This document shows positions 6,944 through 14,479 of a stretch of 56,439 nucleotides of DNA, piece by piece. Source of the stretch: a virus. The stretch covers positions 1 to 56,439 of IMG/VR virus record IMGVR_UViG_3300034374_008412; one strand, 5' to 3'. The notes beneath the pieces are model-generated. The model saw nothing but the letters and a program-made list of their open reading frames with translations, was not told the origin of the DNA and did not search any database. Within the stretch, counting starts at the first letter, position 1. The number at the start of each line of letters is the position of its first letter. Both the position numbers and the translations under genes were made by a program.

Positions 6944-7171
6944 ATGCCTAAAAGTACATTATTGTTATTCACTTTAGAAAATAACAAAAGAATACACCAA
7001 GTTGTATTAGGTTATTATGGATTGGGGTTCTTTATTTTGAAGAACCCTATCTTGGGAATAGAGCAGTTTAAATGGAGTTTATCAATAATTTTTATAGGGT
7101 TCAAATACAACTATGGTAAAAAAAGAAAAACTAACTATGGAACTAACGAAAGAAAATATTGGCAGGGTTGA
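6944..7171 (+). CDS. Small hydrophobic protein, uncertain
   Basis: This 75-residue frame starts one base after the upstream stop, and its central region (about 22-55) is hydrophobic and aromatic. It overlaps the next gene by 59 nt, more than usual here, and its C-terminus is simply the shifted reading of that gene. Either the protein is real with a short tail or it ends later than it should; confidence is moderate. Confidence 0.45.
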   Translation: MPKSTLLLFTLENNKRIHQVVLGYYGLGFFILKNPILGIEQFKWSLSIIFIGFKYNYGKKRKTNYGTNERKYWQG

Positions 7172-7391
7172 GAGGTATTTTAAAAAGTACCCTGCTCCAA
7201 ATGTACCAATGAAGATTAATGTTTGCACAATAGTAAACGACCCACCTAAAATGATAACAACCCATTTAGCAACTTGTAAAACATATTTAGGGGATAGTAA
7301 AAGTAGATATAGAGCATTGCCTTATTGGGATAGGTTAATTTTAGTAGGTAAGCTAACAAAAAAATATTACGATAAATTAAATAATAAATAA
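7113..7391 (+). CDS. Small unknown protein
   Basis: A 92-residue basic protein with a compact pattern (PPKMITTHLATCKTYLG, YWDRLILVGKLT) typical of small phage DNA-associated proteins, but not one I can name. An internal ATG at 7137 is an alternative start. It is followed one base later by the next gene. Confidence 0.65.
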   Translation: MVKKEKLTMELTKENIGRVERYFKKYPAPNVPMKINVCTIVNDPPKMITTHLATCKTYLGDSKSRYRALPYWDRLILVGKLTKKYYDKLNNK

Positions 7392-7392
7392 A

Positions 7393-7584
7393 ATGGATGT
7401 AGAAACTAAAAATGAAAAGTTTGAAAGGATTGCTCCAAAAAGAGTTGAAAATTTCAAATTGTCAGCAGAAAGGTTAAGCAAAATATCTAATAAAGTTTAT
7501 TTTGAATATACCGATGAACAAAAAGCAGAGATACTTAAAGAAGTAGAGGAAGTTTATAAATTTTTAAAATCAAAATTCAATTAA
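7393..7584 (+). CDS. Small unknown helical protein
   Basis: A 63-residue, Lys/Glu-rich protein predicted to be almost entirely helical. No motif is recognised. The gaps on both sides are 1 nt, so it is part of the same translated cluster. Confidence 0.65.
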   Translation: MDVETKNEKFERIAPKRVENFKLSAERLSKISNKVYFEYTDEQKAEILKEVEEVYKFLKSKFN

Positions 7585-7585
7585 A

Positions 7586-7810
7586 ATGGCAAAATTAAAA
7601 ACGAACAAAACCAAATTAGTAAAACAACATTTATTAGAAGTCGGTCATATTACTTCTTGGATAGCAATAGAAAAATATGGAGCAACAAGATTAAGTGCTA
7701 TCATATTTAATTTAAGGGATGCAGGAATGGATATTAAGACCGAAAATATAGAATGGACTGATAGATATGGCAACGAAACAAGCTATGCTAAATATGTTCT
7801 TAACAGATAA
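7586..7810 (+). CDS. Helix-turn-helix protein (HTH_39-like)
   Basis: This 74-residue protein fits a widespread small phage helix-turn-helix family. A first helix ends LLEVGHITSW, the recognition region is AIEKYGATRLSAIIFNLRDAG, and a C-terminal strand pair includes a conserved Asp-x-x-Gly-Asn turn (DRYGNE) and an aromatic end. It probably binds DNA and may regulate early transcription. I base the family name on the pattern KYGATRLSA plus the GN turn. Confidence 0.75.
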   Translation: MAKLKTNKTKLVKQHLLEVGHITSWIAIEKYGATRLSAIIFNLRDAGMDIKTENIEWTDRYGNETSYAKYVLNR

Positions 7811-7852
7811 ATAATTATATTTAACAAATATTTACAATAAAATTTTAGAAAG

Positions 7853-8155
7853 ATGGGAGTTAAAAAAGAAACTACGACAAAGAAAGCTACAACTAAAGCT
7901 ACAACAAAGGCTACAACTAAATCAAGTGAGCCTAAAATCGAAATGATTAAGATTGATGTTAAGGGAGCAAAAAAAGGTAAGATTATTTCAAGAGTAGAGG
8001 TTACTCAAAGTGAAATTGATAAAAAACCACAAACGTACTTCCCTAATATTCAAGAAGCACAATCAGAAGCAAAGCACCAACTTAATGAATTAAAAGATAA
8101 GTTAGATGCAGAAGTTTTTGATGATATTAAGTGGGAAATTGAATTGTTTAGCTAA
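7853..8155 (+). CDS. Unknown protein with Lys-Ala-Thr-Thr repeats
   Basis: The 100-residue protein opens with a low-complexity region (residues 5-24) made of KATT repeats, encoded by a short DNA tandem at about 7875-7920. It is followed by a charged domain that ends in a helix and strand. Similar basic Ala/Thr/Lys tails occur in DNA-binding proteins, and the RecT protein at 11027 has one as well. The globular part is not recognised. Its stop overlaps the next start. Confidence 0.65.
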   Translation: MGVKKETTTKKATTKATTKATTKSSEPKIEMIKIDVKGAKKGKIISRVEVTQSEIDKKPQTYFPNIQEAQSEAKHQLNELKDKLDAEVFDDIKWEIELFS

Positions 8156-8436
8156 TGGAAAAGTTCGCTTGTATATTAGTTAATTCAGATGAATCTTTTG
8201 GAGATTTAATGAAGGAGAATGAAAAGTTTGGTATTGAGAGAGGTTTAAAGGCTTCTCTTGATACTGAAATGTTTAATAAACTTTCTTCTATGTTCAATCA
8301 ATTATCTACTAAAGGTTATCACGTTACGGGGTTTATTTTAGACAAAGACAATGGTATAGAGTTTTTATTTCAAAGAGATAAGAACCAAACAACCAAATTA
8401 AAGGAACAAGAAATTAAAAATAAGTATGTCTTATAA
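8155..8436 (+). CDS. Small unknown protein
   Basis: A 93-residue protein with an alpha/beta pattern: a short strand (FACILVNSD), a long helix, a second strand (GYHVTGFILDKDNGIEFLF) and a basic tail. Not recognised. It starts at the last base of the preceding gene's stop and overlaps the next gene by 11 nt. Confidence 0.65.
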   Translation: MEKFACILVNSDESFGDLMKENEKFGIERGLKASLDTEMFNKLSSMFNQLSTKGYHVTGFILDKDNGIEFLFQRDKNQTTKLKEQEIKNKYVL

Positions 8437-8788
8437 GGATAGTAAAGAGCATCAAAAGGAATTGGTTAATAAAATTTTAAGTCAGCCAAGAAAAATGTTA
8501 GAATGGCAATTTTCAGATGATAAGTCAGAAGTTGAGTTATTGTATTGGCACGAAGACCAACCCGAAATTACAGACCACTTTATTAGTGCAGAAGTTGATT
8601 TGTTCAATAAAGAAGTATCATACGTTCATTCTGTATATTATGATGATGGTTACCAACAAGACATCAGAGATAAAGAGATAAACATTTTAGATGAAGATGC
8701 AGACTTTGATATAGATGATGTTATTGATTGTTTTTTAGAAGTTTGGCATAAAGACATTAATAAAATTCACATAGGAAAAATAGAGTAA
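8426..8788 (+). CDS. Small acidic protein
   Basis: A 120-residue, very acidic protein; the C-terminal half contains runs such as DEDADFDIDDVIDCF. Acidic small early phage proteins often mimic DNA or bind host enzymes, but nothing here fixes the target. Its overlap with the upstream gene and direct abutment to the next place it in the operon. Confidence 0.65.
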   Translation: MSYKDSKEHQKELVNKILSQPRKMLEWQFSDDKSEVELLYWHEDQPEITDHFISAEVDLFNKEVSYVHSVYYDDGYQQDIRDKEINILDEDADFDIDDVIDCFLEVWHKDINKIHIGKIE

Positions 8789-9193
8789 ATGGAAATAATT
8801 TTTTATATAAGTATTGCTTTACTATTAATATTAAGCATAAAGAATAGAATAGATTTAATTCGTTATCGTAAATCAGTTAGAAGAGCAAGGTTCGATTACG
8901 AGAAAAAGGTTTCAATGTGGGAAGACCTTAAGTTTAAATCACAATTTTGGGAGCAGGATAAAAGCTATATTCTTAAAACTATTAATGCGATAGCAAAGAA
9001 TGTAATAAGAATTGATGAAGAACTTTATGATAGTTCTAAAAAAAGCAATTTAAAAAGTAAGGTTGTTAATAATGAAATAATGAGTAAAAATAAAATGACA
9101 AACCTTGAATTGTTATCTATGAAAGAAGATGAGGAAAAGTACAGAAAAGAAAGAAAAAACGCAGTTGCAAGGATTAAAAGAAGAATTGATTAA
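8789..9193 (+). CDS. Single-span membrane protein with coiled coil
   Basis: A 134-residue protein with an N-terminal membrane span (2-18, EIIFYISIALLLILSI) and a basic helical body that ends in a Lys/Arg-rich coiled coil. It begins immediately after the preceding stop. The layout (short outside end, basic helical body inside) is like that of phage membrane-tethered DNA-binding proteins, but no family is recognised. Confidence 0.7.
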   Translation: MEIIFYISIALLLILSIKNRIDLIRYRKSVRRARFDYEKKVSMWEDLKFKSQFWEQDKSYILKTINAIAKNVIRIDEELYDSSKKSNLKSKVVNNEIMSKNKMTNLELLSMKEDEEKYRKERKNAVARIKRRID

Positions 9194-9194
9194 A

Positions 9195-9599
9195 ATGCTT
9201 GAAGTTCAACAAGAATATGAAGAGGAATCAATAAAGTTTGTAATAAGTCAAGTTAAAATTATTGCTCACAATCTTCTGTTTCGTATTTACTCCAATGCAG
9301 TCCTAATTAATTTGATAAGACCACCCGAACCAAAAAATAGTATTTCTGAACTAATAAAGAAAGTTTGCTTTACAACTCAATCTAATATGGTTCAAATATT
9401 TATGAGTGATTACAATTTAGCAAATATTCTCGCAGTCAATTTTGAGGAAATTTTAAAAGAATCAGATACAAAAGATAAAAGCTACGAAGTAGTAGTTTCA
9501 GAGGAAGTAGAAGGAGCAGTTATTGATATTGTTCTAAATAAAAGCAGAATAGAAAGTTTCGTAGATTACTCTAAAGACAAAGAAGTTTATTCTGTTTAA
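9195..9599 (+). CDS. Unknown helical protein
   Basis: I start this 134-residue protein at ATG 9195, one base after the upstream stop; the longer frame from 9129 would overlap the previous gene by 65 nt. It is helical, acidic at both ends, with a hydrophobic centre (LLFRIYSNAVLINLI). No family is recognised. It is the last gene before the palindrome-bearing promoter at 9634. Confidence 0.65.
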   Translation: MLEVQQEYEEESIKFVISQVKIIAHNLLFRIYSNAVLINLIRPPEPKNSISELIKKVCFTTQSNMVQIFMSDYNLANILAVNFEEILKESDTKDKSYEVVVSEEVEGAVIDIVLNKSRIESFVDYSKDKEVYSV

Positions 9600-9633
9600 A
9601 AATTATCTTCTAAAAAAACATAAATTAGTTTAA

Positions 9634-9659
9634 GTTATTTTTAAAAATAACTATATTTG
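9634..9659 (+). promoter_or_regulatory. Promoter with palindromic operator before the recombination genes
   Basis: GTTATT (9634-9639), six bases, AATAAC (9646-9651) directly precedes TATATTTG (9652-9659), a TAnnTTTG -7 box. The -33 TTG is not perfect here. The palindrome matches those at 101-118 and 4484-4501, so the nuclease-RecT operon appears to be under the same regulator. Confidence 0.7.
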
Positions 9660-9679
9660 TTACATCAAAAGAATCAGTT

Positions 9680-10456
9680 ATGGAAAAGAAAATCAAATTA
9701 AGTCAGAGCCTTATTAAGTCGCTATATGCGTATAAGATGGGCGAAAAATGTGGTAAACTTATTGAAGCACACTATGTAGATGGAGTTCAATTTCCTTCTA
9801 CCGATGCTATGGAACTTGGTAACTACTTTGAGTACATTTGTACGGGAAGTTTAGCAAGGGATGGGCATACTCCCGAACCAACTACTACAAAAAAGGGAGA
9901 ACCAACTGCAAAGTATAAGTTAATGCAGGAACAGAAAGCAAATTTTGACAATATAATGTCAAATTATGGTTTCAAAATATTATCAATAGACCACCACTTT
10001 AAATCTAAAGAGTATTCGGGAATTGCAGATATAATTGCAGAAAAAGATGGTCAGAAAGTTATTATTGATGTTAAAACTTCGGGTTTATTAGAAGACAAAT
10101 GGAGTGATTTCGGTTGGCATAATGACTTTGTAATGAATAATGATAATTTAATGATACAAGCAAGGCATTATAAAATGTTAGCCTATGAAGAATGGGGAGT
10201 AGAAAATATACCTTTTTACTTTATGGTGTTCAGTACAACTAACGCAGTTGATTGTAAAGTGTTTGAAGTTGATTGTCCAACAGAATCATTAGATATGCAC
10301 CAAAGAAATTCAGAAGGTGCAAAAAGAATATTAGATAAACTATTAATTGATGGTTTTGAATCTATACCAAGTGTTAAAGAATGTGCTAAATGTCCTTTAA
10401 AAGATACTTGTAAAGACTTCACAAATGTTCCACCAATAGTAAAAATAGAATGTTAG
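9680..10456 (+). CDS. Cas4/RecB-like PD-(D/E)XK exonuclease
   Basis: A 258-residue protein with the RecB-type nuclease core: LGNYFE near 46-51, D117 in GIADIIA, and D130-x-K132 in VIIDVKTSG. A QARHYKMLAYEEW helix carries the conserved Gln and Tyr of the RecB motif. The C-terminal cluster ECAKCPLKDTC suggests the iron-sulphur site seen in Cas4 and AddB. It would resect double-stranded ends to feed the RecT protein two genes downstream, making a two-part recombination system. It follows the promoter at 9634 with the recurrent short leader agaatcagtt. Confidence 0.85.
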   Translation: MEKKIKLSQSLIKSLYAYKMGEKCGKLIEAHYVDGVQFPSTDAMELGNYFEYICTGSLARDGHTPEPTTTKKGEPTAKYKLMQEQKANFDNIMSNYGFKILSIDHHFKSKEYSGIADIIAEKDGQKVIIDVKTSGLLEDKWSDFGWHNDFVMNNDNLMIQARHYKMLAYEEWGVENIPFYFMVFSTTNAVDCKVFEVDCPTESLDMHQRNSEGAKRILDKLLIDGFESIPSVKECAKCPLKDTCKDFTNVPPIVKIEC

Positions 10457-10457
10457 G

Positions 10458-10856
10458 ATGAATAGAAAAGAATATATAGAGTTTATTAAAACAAAGATAA
10501 TAGACGAAAAATTAAATGGTAAAAGATTTAACGTAATTAGAGAACTTCAAAAAGAATTAGATATGGTATTAGAAAGTAAAGAAGAATCAGATTTCTTAAA
10601 AAACATATCCTTAAAGGATGTTAAAAAGGCAGATAAAAACGATACTCTTAATCAACTCGAAAAGTATCTTGTAGGTTTACAAAACATTAGTAGAACTCAC
10701 AAAGATAAATTGGTTGAAGAAAGATTGCCTAAAGATGGTAAGGTTAGGTTTATAAATTTGCAAGAAAGATTAACACTTGAAGAATTAGAAGGCATTGATG
10801 CTGAAATAGAATTTATACAAAAGCAAATAAATATATTGAAGGATGGCAATAGATAA
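10458..10856 (+). CDS. Small protein of the recombination operon
   Basis: A 132-residue, highly charged helical protein located between the exonuclease and RecT. Not recognised. The Lys/Glu-rich heptads suggest a coiled coil. It starts one base after the upstream stop and overlaps the next small gene by 14 nt, so its product probably works with the nuclease or annealase. Confidence 0.7.
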   Translation: MNRKEYIEFIKTKIIDEKLNGKRFNVIRELQKELDMVLESKEESDFLKNISLKDVKKADKNDTLNQLEKYLVGLQNISRTHKDKLVEERLPKDGKVRFINLQERLTLEELEGIDAEIEFIQKQINILKDGNR

Positions 10857-11022
10857 ACCAAAAAACAAAGAAGAACTATTAGACTATATTACTTTTAGAG
10901 CAAGTGGATTAGGTCAAAGCAAAGATTTTACATTTAAACGTTTCTATTATGAAATGCTTGAAATGGTAAGTAAAGAAAGAGAAATAGAATTAGAATTAAT
11001 TAAGTTACAAACCAAAAATTAA
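10843..11022 (+). CDS. Small helical protein (59 aa)
   Basis: ATG 10843 opens 59 codons that end TAA 11020-11022. The product begins MAIDKPKNKEELLDYI and ends in an acidic helix. It fills the otherwise empty gap between 10856 and the RecT gene at 11027, overlaps its upstream neighbour by 14 nt and has codon use like the flanking genes, so I consider it real. Function unknown. Confidence 0.6.
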   Translation: MAIDKPKNKEELLDYITFRASGLGQSKDFTFKRFYYEMLEMVSKEREIELELIKLQTKN

Positions 11023-11026
11023 TATT

Positions 11027-12142
11027 ATGAGTAAACAATTAACAACTTGGGAAAAATCGTTATCAGAAGGGCATACAAAGTACCTTAAAACGATGAATTA
11101 TGATGCAAACAATGTTCCACAAGAAGTAAAGCAAAAAGCTATGCAGGAAATTGGTTTTGCGTATCAGTCAATGATTAACAACACAATGCTCCAAAATTGT
11201 GAGCCACAAAGTATTGTAAATGCAATTACAAATATTGCAAGAACTTCAATAACTCTTAATCCCGTAATGAGATTAGCTTATTTAGTTCCTCGTAATGGTA
11301 AATGTGTTTTAGACTTCTCTTATATGGGTATGATTAGTTTATTAAAGAATAATGGTAACATTAGAACTATCAATGCTTATATTGTTTATGAAGACGAAGA
11401 TTTTAGGCACGATATTGTGGAAAATGTAATCTATCACACACCACGATATGCAAAAAGCGAAAAAGAACATAATACAAGAAGTATTCTTGGAGCATATTCA
11501 ATCGCTAAACTTCCAACGGGAGAAGTAGATTATTGCTTTATGCCTTATTGGGAAATAGAGAAAGTTAAAAACACTTCTAAAGGTGGAGATTCAAAGTATT
11601 CTCCTTGGGTTACTTGGAAGGATGAAATGATTAAGAAAACAATCATTAAAAGACATTTTAAGATGCTTATTAGTGTTAATGATACTTTTAATTCAAAGCT
11701 AACAACATTATTAGAAGTTGAAAATGATAATAATGGTTTGCAGGAGCAATACAAAGTTCAAAACAAAAGAAATGGTTTAGGTAATGCTTTTATTGAAGAA
11801 GAAGTTGTAGAAAAAACAAATACCGAAAGTAGAATTGCTGAAATAGTTGATTTTACAGAAGAAGAAACTAAAGTTGAAGAAAAGGTTTCTGCTCCAAAAA
11901 AAACAACTAAAACCCAAACCAAAACAAAGGCTACTAAAACAAAGATAGAAAGCCAATTAGATAATCTCGAAAATGATACTTTGTTTGATGATGAAGAAGA
12001 ATTGCCGAATGAAGTTATAGACCAACAAACGGGAGAAATAATAAGTTTTGAAGATGGAGAAGATGTTATTTCAGATGAAATGTTTGAAGATATTAAATCA
12101 CAAGAGAAAAAGTTTCAAGATAACCAATTAAGAATTGAATAA
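11027..12142 (+). CDS. recT: RecT-family single-strand annealing protein
   Basis: The N-terminal 230 residues have the RecT pattern. An early helix region lies around SMINNTMLQNCEPQSIVNAI. LNPVMRLAYLVPRNGKCVLDFSYMG (about 77-105) is the family's most typical segment, followed by the YEDEDF and GAYSIAKL strands and KKTIIKRHFKML. RecT proteins coat resected single strands and pair them with homologous DNA. Residues 260-371 are an added low-complexity tail, first Lys/Thr-rich, then very acidic; such tails can recruit host single-strand binding protein. The exonuclease partner is at 9680. The gene ends before the bidirectional terminator. Confidence 0.9.
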   Translation: MSKQLTTWEKSLSEGHTKYLKTMNYDANNVPQEVKQKAMQEIGFAYQSMINNTMLQNCEPQSIVNAITNIARTSITLNPVMRLAYLVPRNGKCVLDFSYMGMISLLKNNGNIRTINAYIVYEDEDFRHDIVENVIYHTPRYAKSEKEHNTRSILGAYSIAKLPTGEVDYCFMPYWEIEKVKNTSKGGDSKYSPWVTWKDEMIKKTIIKRHFKMLISVNDTFNSKLTTLLEVENDNNGLQEQYKVQNKRNGLGNAFIEEEVVEKTNTESRIAEIVDFTEEETKVEEKVSAPKKTTKTQTKTKATKTKIESQLDNLENDTLFDDEEELPNEVIDQQTGEIISFEDGEDVISDEMFEDIKSQEKKFQDNQLRIE

Positions 12143-12185
12143 TTATTATAACTTTGTGATGAAGTATTTATGAATTAGTTGTATT

Positions 12186-12218
12186 AAAAGGAGAATGTTT
12201 TTATAATGTTCTCCTTTT
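12186..12218. terminator. Bidirectional terminator where the two strand blocks converge
   Basis: AAAAGGAGAA (12186-12195) pairs with TTCTCCTTTT (12209-12218), flanked by A-rich and T-rich runs, so it ends both the + strand early block (last gene stop 12142) and the - strand late block (last stop 12221). Confidence 0.85.
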
Positions 12219-12220
12219 TT

Positions 12221-12352
12221 TTATTTACCAATCTTAATTTTCAATCCACTCTTTTTGATTTTAAAATAAGAATAAACCCCAATTCCTGCGAATACAGAAA
12301 TAGCAGTTGCTACTAAAACAATTTTCTTTTGTTTATCTGTCATACCTTTCAT
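12221..12352 (-). CDS. Small single-span membrane protein (43 aa)
   Basis: I start this at ATG 12352, 4 nt after the stop of the upstream gene; a longer frame to 12511 would overlap the DUF5754 gene by 155 nt and is not credible. The product has a basic start (MKGMTDKQKK), a membrane span (IVLVATAISVFAGIGVYSYF) and a basic tail, the same plan as many small proteins in this block. Probably a virion or envelope membrane protein. Confidence 0.6.
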   Translation of the reverse strand: MKGMTDKQKKIVLVATAISVFAGIGVYSYFKIKKSGLKIKIGK

Positions 12353-12356
12353 TATT

Positions 12357-12635
12357 TTACCATAAAAGTTTGTCTGCGTACCATCCGTTTGAACCTCTTT
12401 TATGTCTGTTGTTGTTATGTCTTTTTTTGTATGCTTTTCTTCTTTCATCTGCGTAAGCCTTTCCTTTTGTTTTAATGTATGTAGGATAGTCGCCATATCC
12501 AATAGCACCAACTGATGCTACCTTCTTACCATTCTTAAATACATCAATTTTCTTTCCCTTAACCCTGCTTGGCTTTACTTCAACTCCAAGTTTTTTAGCT
12601 TGTCGTTTCGTGTATTGAGTAATAGTATATGCCAT
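12357..12635 (-). CDS. DUF5754-like protein shared with eukaryotic giant viruses
   Basis: This 92-residue basic protein matches my memory of the DUF5754 family, known mainly from giant viruses and related elements of eukaryotes: VKPSRVKGKKIDVFKNGKK, then VGAIGYGDYPTYIKTKG, a basic RRKAYKKRH helix and a C-terminal GWYADKLLW. Its function is not known to me. Finding it in a bacterial virus that appears to carry a membrane and an A32-like ATPase is notable. The identification rests on the GYGDYPTY and YADKLLW signatures. Confidence 0.65.
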   Translation of the reverse strand: MAYTITQYTKRQAKKLGVEVKPSRVKGKKIDVFKNGKKVASVGAIGYGDYPTYIKTKGKAYADERRKAYKKRHNNNRHKRGSNGWYADKLLW

Positions 12636-12638
12636 ACC

Positions 12639-12800
12639 TTAGTTCTTTAAGTCTTTTTCCTCTAAGTCTTCAATTTGCATCCTTGTAATCTTAATGCGAT
12701 AATATGTATGAATACCCGTTAGAAGTAAAACTCCAATTCCTAAAATCGTTGCTATCTCCTTTCCTCTTTTAGTCTGTAAAAATTGTATTAAATTATTCAT
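12639..12800 (-). CDS. Small single-span membrane protein (53 aa)
   Basis: ATG at 12800 opens 53 codons ending TAA at 12639. The basic start (QTKRGKE) is followed by one span (IATILGIGVLLLTGIHTYY) and a charged tail (MQIEDLEEKDLKN). It abuts the DUF5754 gene (3-nt gap) and follows the methyltransferase-like gene by 2 nt. Confidence 0.6.
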   Translation of the reverse strand: MNNLIQFLQTKRGKEIATILGIGVLLLTGIHTYYRIKITRMQIEDLEEKDLKN

Positions 12801-12802
12801 AA

Positions 12803-13405
12803 CTATTGCTTTATATAACTACCCCACGCAACATTCAAAAACGTATCTTGCATTAAGGGTTCTAAATTATATCTACTTAAACTTTCTTTTATTGCTCCTT
12901 CATTACATTCAAAGTAATCCCAAACATTTAATTTAGTAAAAGAACTTAAATCTATTGCAAAGTCGTGTGCAAATATTATATCATTTGTATTTAAGAATTT
13001 ACTGAAATGATTAAATTCAGAAATCTTATCTCCACCATCACAAAATAGAATAGTATTCTTTTTACTACTATTTAAAATAAGTTCTATTGTATCTGTTTCA
13101 AAAACATTTTCTTCGTAAAACTTTACTTTTTTTACTTTATTTGATATTTGTCTTTGCCCTATTGAAGCATCAACATCAAAAGAATGTATTGTAGTATTAT
13201 CAGATAGTTTATGATTATCTAAAAAGGTTGTAAAACCACCTCTAAAAGTCCCTATCTCAATTATAGTGTCTATAATAATTTCATTAGAATTTAAATAGTC
13301 ATATAGCTTATCAAATGCACTTTCTATCTGATAGTGCTGACAAGTAAAAACACCATTTATATTACAATGGTTTCTCATATCATTATTTAAAACTACCTCT
13401 AACAT
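12803..13405 (-). CDS. Class I SAM-dependent methyltransferase-like protein
   Basis: From ATG 13405 (overlapping the upstream stop as TAATG) the protein has 200 residues. EIGTFRGGFTTFL at about 50-62 is the SAM-binding loop of a Rossmann methyltransferase, HSFDVDA follows at the second strand, and ILFCDGGDK resembles motif IV. The arrangement is like the Methyltransf_24 / cephalosporin-hydroxylase type. Such enzymes modify small molecules or sugars; a role in decorating virion or host-surface glycans would fit the glycosyltransferases at 33.8-36.1 kb but is not shown. Confidence 0.7.
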   Translation of the reverse strand: MLEVVLNNDMRNHCNINGVFTCQHYQIESAFDKLYDYLNSNEIIIDTIIEIGTFRGGFTTFLDNHKLSDNTTIHSFDVDASIGQRQISNKVKKVKFYEENVFETDTIELILNSSKKNTILFCDGGDKISEFNHFSKFLNTNDIIFAHDFAIDLSSFTKLNVWDYFECNEGAIKESLSRYNLEPLMQDTFLNVAWGSYIKQ

Positions 13406-14067
13406 TATTTCATTATTATTATACCACCAATTAAGCCAACTCCTAACCAAAAAACTTTTCGGTCATAGAATTTCTTTTCATCTTCAATTATTACGTTTTT
13501 CATATCAATAGTAGATAAGTAAGGGTTTGTATTTTCTAACTTTACTATTGGAATACTCTTTCTAAATATACCACCCGATTTATTTCCAATAGTTAATTTC
13601 ATTTCATTTGGTATAACAATACTATCAACCAATAATCCTTCCTTTAGAATTAATCCATTAAAAGAATAGTGTTCTTTTGTTAAATTAAACCTTTTAGGAA
13701 CTTCTATTACTCCTTTTGGATAAATTGTATCACTTATATATATAGTTTCAGTATAAGGAACGGGAACACTATCAATTCTTATTTCAGTAATAGTCTTTAC
13801 TTGTCCTTTTATTTTTTTTAGGTTTTCTATTTCCAATATACCTAATTCTATTGCATCTTTTTGAGATATAATTATTTGCTCTTGCTCGGCTATCTTAACA
13901 CTATCCTTTGATAGTTTTTCTTCAAAGAATTGATTATCTAATTGTAACTTTCCTATTTGTTTTTTAAATGAAGAAAGTCGCACTTGGGTATTGCATAGTT
14001 GCCAAACCAAAAACGCAACCACGCACCCAAGTACGACAAGCAGAGATTTTTGTATATCTATCTTCAT
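13405..14067 (-). CDS. Membrane-anchored coiled-coil protein (spanin-like)
   Basis: A 220-residue protein with an N-terminal span (LLVVLGCVVAFLVWQL), a coiled coil to about residue 95, a beta-rich periplasmic-type region (VPVPYTETIYISDTIYPKG) and a second span at the C-terminus (VFWLGVGLIGGIIIMK). This design is common among Bacteroidota phage lysis-cassette proteins and resembles an inner-membrane spanin or a structural tether. It lies beside the cell-wall enzymes, supporting a lysis or entry role. Confidence 0.7.
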   Translation of the reverse strand: MKIDIQKSLLVVLGCVVAFLVWQLCNTQVRLSSFKKQIGKLQLDNQFFEEKLSKDSVKIAEQEQIIISQKDAIELGILEIENLKKIKGQVKTITEIRIDSVPVPYTETIYISDTIYPKGVIEVPKRFNLTKEHYSFNGLILKEGLLVDSIVIPNEMKLTIGNKSGGIFRKSIPIVKLENTNPYLSTIDMKNVIIEDEKKFYDRKVFWLGVGLIGGIIIMK

Positions 14068-14267
14068 TACTGATTTCTTAATTTCTTCAAATGTGAAAGT
14101 GCTGAAAAAGTAAAAGCGACAATACCCATAGTAACAAATATTAAATCTAATTTTTGTTTGGTAGTCATTTTAGACCACTTGTTTTGCCCTTCCTTAATTT
14201 TCTTATCAACCTTATCTTCTATATAAGATTCAAGTTCTAATACCTCATCTGTAATACTCTTTTTCAT
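14067..14267 (-). CDS. Small membrane protein
   Basis: A 66-residue protein: an acidic helical start (DEVLELESYIEDKVDKKI), one hydrophobic span (LIFVTMGIVAFTFSALSHL) and a short basic end. It overlaps the upstream and downstream genes by at most a base, so it is translated with them. Unknown; possibly a holin accessory. Confidence 0.7.
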   Translation of the reverse strand: MKKSITDEVLELESYIEDKVDKKIKEGQNKWSKMTTKQKLDLIFVTMGIVAFTFSALSHLKKLRNQ

Positions 14268-14268
14268 C

Positions 14269-14478
14269 TTATTTATTTTGAATATCTTTTTTCTTTAACA
14301 TTCCTATTCCTGCTCCAATACCACCTAAAGCAATACCACCAAGAATAGTATATCCCCAACCTTTCCAAAAACCACTTTTAACTTTAAAAGCATAACCTAA
14401 TGCTATTGCAAACCCTAATGTACTACCTATTTGATAACCCTCTTTCATATAGGTATTTTTTATTTTTTCTTTATTCAT
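14269..14478 (-). CDS. Small glycine-rich membrane protein
   Basis: A 69-residue protein with two hydrophobic, Gly-rich segments (TLGFAIALGYAF and YTILGGIALGGIGAGIGML), the second a glycine-zipper pattern, and a basic end. Proteins of this kind insert in membranes as hairpins. It is similar in plan to the 30295 protein. Function unknown. Confidence 0.7.
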   Translation of the reverse strand: MNKEKIKNTYMKEGYQIGSTLGFAIALGYAFKVKSGFWKGWGYTILGGIALGGIGAGIGMLKKKDIQNK

Positions 14479-14479
14479 A

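Noticed and set aside
12143-12185. TAACTTTG box just before the bidirectional terminator
   Set aside because: No TTG at the right distance and a transcript from it would be only about 50 nt, ending in the terminator; probably a chance match.
12221-12511. Longer frame (96 codons) for the small membrane protein at 12221
   Set aside because: It would overlap the DUF5754-like gene by 155 nt; ATG 12352 lies 4 nt after that gene's stop and gives a standard small membrane protein.
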